Assembly: GCF_026420865.1 (NCBI RefSeq)
Contig: NZ_JAPCWC010000006.1
Coordinates: forward strand, 124,001-188,000
DNA length: 64,000 nt
DNA from: Novosphingobium clariflavum
Lineage (GTDB): Bacteria > Pseudomonadota > Alphaproteobacteria > Sphingomonadales > Sphingomonadaceae
Reading direction: 5' to 3'
The notes under the pieces are model-generated. The model had not been told where the DNA came from and ran no database searches. It was given only the letters and a program-made list of their open reading frames with translations. The position numbers and the translations under genes are program-made. Below, piece after piece: positions 63,088-64,000 of the stretch (position 1 is the stretch's first letter; every line of letters starts with the position of its first letter).

Positions 63088-64000
63088 TGCCCAAGGTCAA
63101 AGTCGACGGCGTCGAGATCGACGTCCCCACCGGCGCAACCGTGCTGCAGGCCTGTGAGCTTGCCGGCAAGGAAATCCCGCGCTTTTGCTACCACGAACGC
63201 CTGAGCATCGCCGGCAACTGCCGCATGTGCCTGGTCGAAGTGAAGCCCGGACCGCCGAAGCCCCAGGCTTCGTGCGCGCTTCCGGCCGCCGAAGGCCAGG
63301 AAATCCGCACGGATTCCGAAATGGTCAAGAAGGCGCGGGAAGGGGTGATGGAGTTCCTCCTCATCAACCACCCGCTCGACTGCCCGATCTGCGATCAGGG
63401 CGGCGAGTGCGACCTTCAGGACCAGTCGGTCGCTTACGGTCGCGGCGCTTCGCGCTACGACGAGAACAAGCGCGCGGTCACTGAAAAGTACATGGGCCCG
63501 CTCATCAAGACGACGATGACGCGCTGCATCCACTGCACCCGCTGCGTGCGTTTCTCGGAAGAGATCGCCGGCGTGGACGAAATCGGCGCGCTCTATCGCG
63601 GCGAGAACATGCAGATCACGACCTATCTCGAACATGCTGCCAAGCACGAGATGTCGGCCAACGTGATCGACCTGTGCCCGGTCGGCGCGCTCACCTCGCG
63701 TCCCTACGCCTTCGAGGCCCGTCCCTGGGAACTCAAGAAGACGCTGGGCATCGACGTGTCGGACGCCACGGGCGCCAACATCCGCATCGATGCGCGCGGC
63801 CGCGAAGTGCTGCGCGTGCTTCCTCGTAACAACGATGACGTGAACGAGGAATGGATCAGCGACAAGGCGCGCTACATGGTCGACGGGCTTACCAAGCGCC
63901 GTCTCGACAAGCCATTCCTGCGCCGTGACGGCAAGCTCGTCGCGGTCAGCTGGAACGAGGCCTTCGCCGCCATCGCCACGCTGAACCCGGGCAACTCGAT
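63087..64000 (+). CDS. nuoG: NADH-quinone oxidoreductase subunit G, 3' truncated by window edge
   Basis: 304 residues are visible. [2Fe-2S] N1b: [17 protein letters not shown] and a later Cys in ASCALP; N5/N4: [18 protein letters not shown] and [12 protein letters not shown] with [10 protein letters not shown]. The molybdopterin-type domain has just begun at the right edge. ATG 63087 overlaps the nuoF stop. Confidence 0.97.

Overview
The window reads as chromosomal DNA of a GC-rich alphaproteobacterium, most likely a sphingomonad such as Novosphingobium. This rests on gene content and style, not on a database search: a nuo operon in the order A-B-C-D-(two extra genes)-E-F-G, an XrtA/PEP-CTERM regulatory set (sugar transferase, PrsK, PrsR), many CoA-dependent catabolic genes, and strong G/C bias at third codon positions, which produces very long meaningless antisense frames.

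Layout. (1) 1-5014: catabolic genes, with a truncated crotonase, an AraC-type regulator, a small DUF4286/EthD-like protein, a second crotonase, and a divergent KstD-like flavoprotein. (2) 5156-9871: envelope and housekeeping genes, with a TPM lipoprotein, a ParD-like/methionine aminopeptidase pair, an HEXXH-TPR secreted protein, an L,D-transpeptidase and an alanine-rich lipoprotein. (3) 10168-13991: an AMP-forming acyl-CoA ligase followed by a 2-oxoacid dehydrogenase E1 alpha/beta pair. (4) 14253-18784: exported KatG with a cytochrome c, a TonB-like protein and a CDF cation exporter. (5) 18981-28923: a dense catabolic block with a Rieske ferredoxin, two acyl-CoA dehydrogenase pairs, a KstD-like flavoprotein, three SDRs and an NTF2-like protein. 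(6) 29029-35563: efp, an inositol-monophosphatase-family gene, tRNA-Leu, a membrane winged-helix/TPR protein and an exported M20 peptidase. (7) 35791-40683: XrtA-type sugar transferase with PrsK/PrsR. (8) 40658-50154: GNAT, panB, amino-acid permease, extensin-like protein, three tRNA-Glu genes, recJ, a flavodoxin-like protein and an AHH-type protein. (9) 50109-57377: nitronate monooxygenase, MaoC-like dehydratase, an Amt-like protein with DUF805, a 2-hydroxyacid dehydrogenase, an SH3 protein and a thiolase. (10) 57798-64000: nuoA to a truncated nuoG.

Working together. Regions 1, 3, 5 and 9 supply CoA activation (ligase), alpha,beta-desaturation (two alpha/beta acyl-CoA dehydrogenase pairs), hydration or isomerisation (crotonases, MaoC), SDR oxidation, thiolysis and ring 1,2-desaturation (two KstD-like flavoproteins). 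This is the tool set for polycyclic or steroid/terpenoid-like substrates, but the substrate is inferred and no ring-opening dioxygenase is present. Reducing equivalents would enter the complex I encoded at the right end.

The most unusual items are: an Amt-family protein that has lost both pore histidines and the other ammonium-site residues I could align; two small extra genes inside the nuo operon; a ParD-like antitoxin coupled to a methionine aminopeptidase behind a palindromic promoter; two crotonases without the classical catalytic glutamates; and a tRNA-Glu tandem array in which one copy has changed its anticodon.
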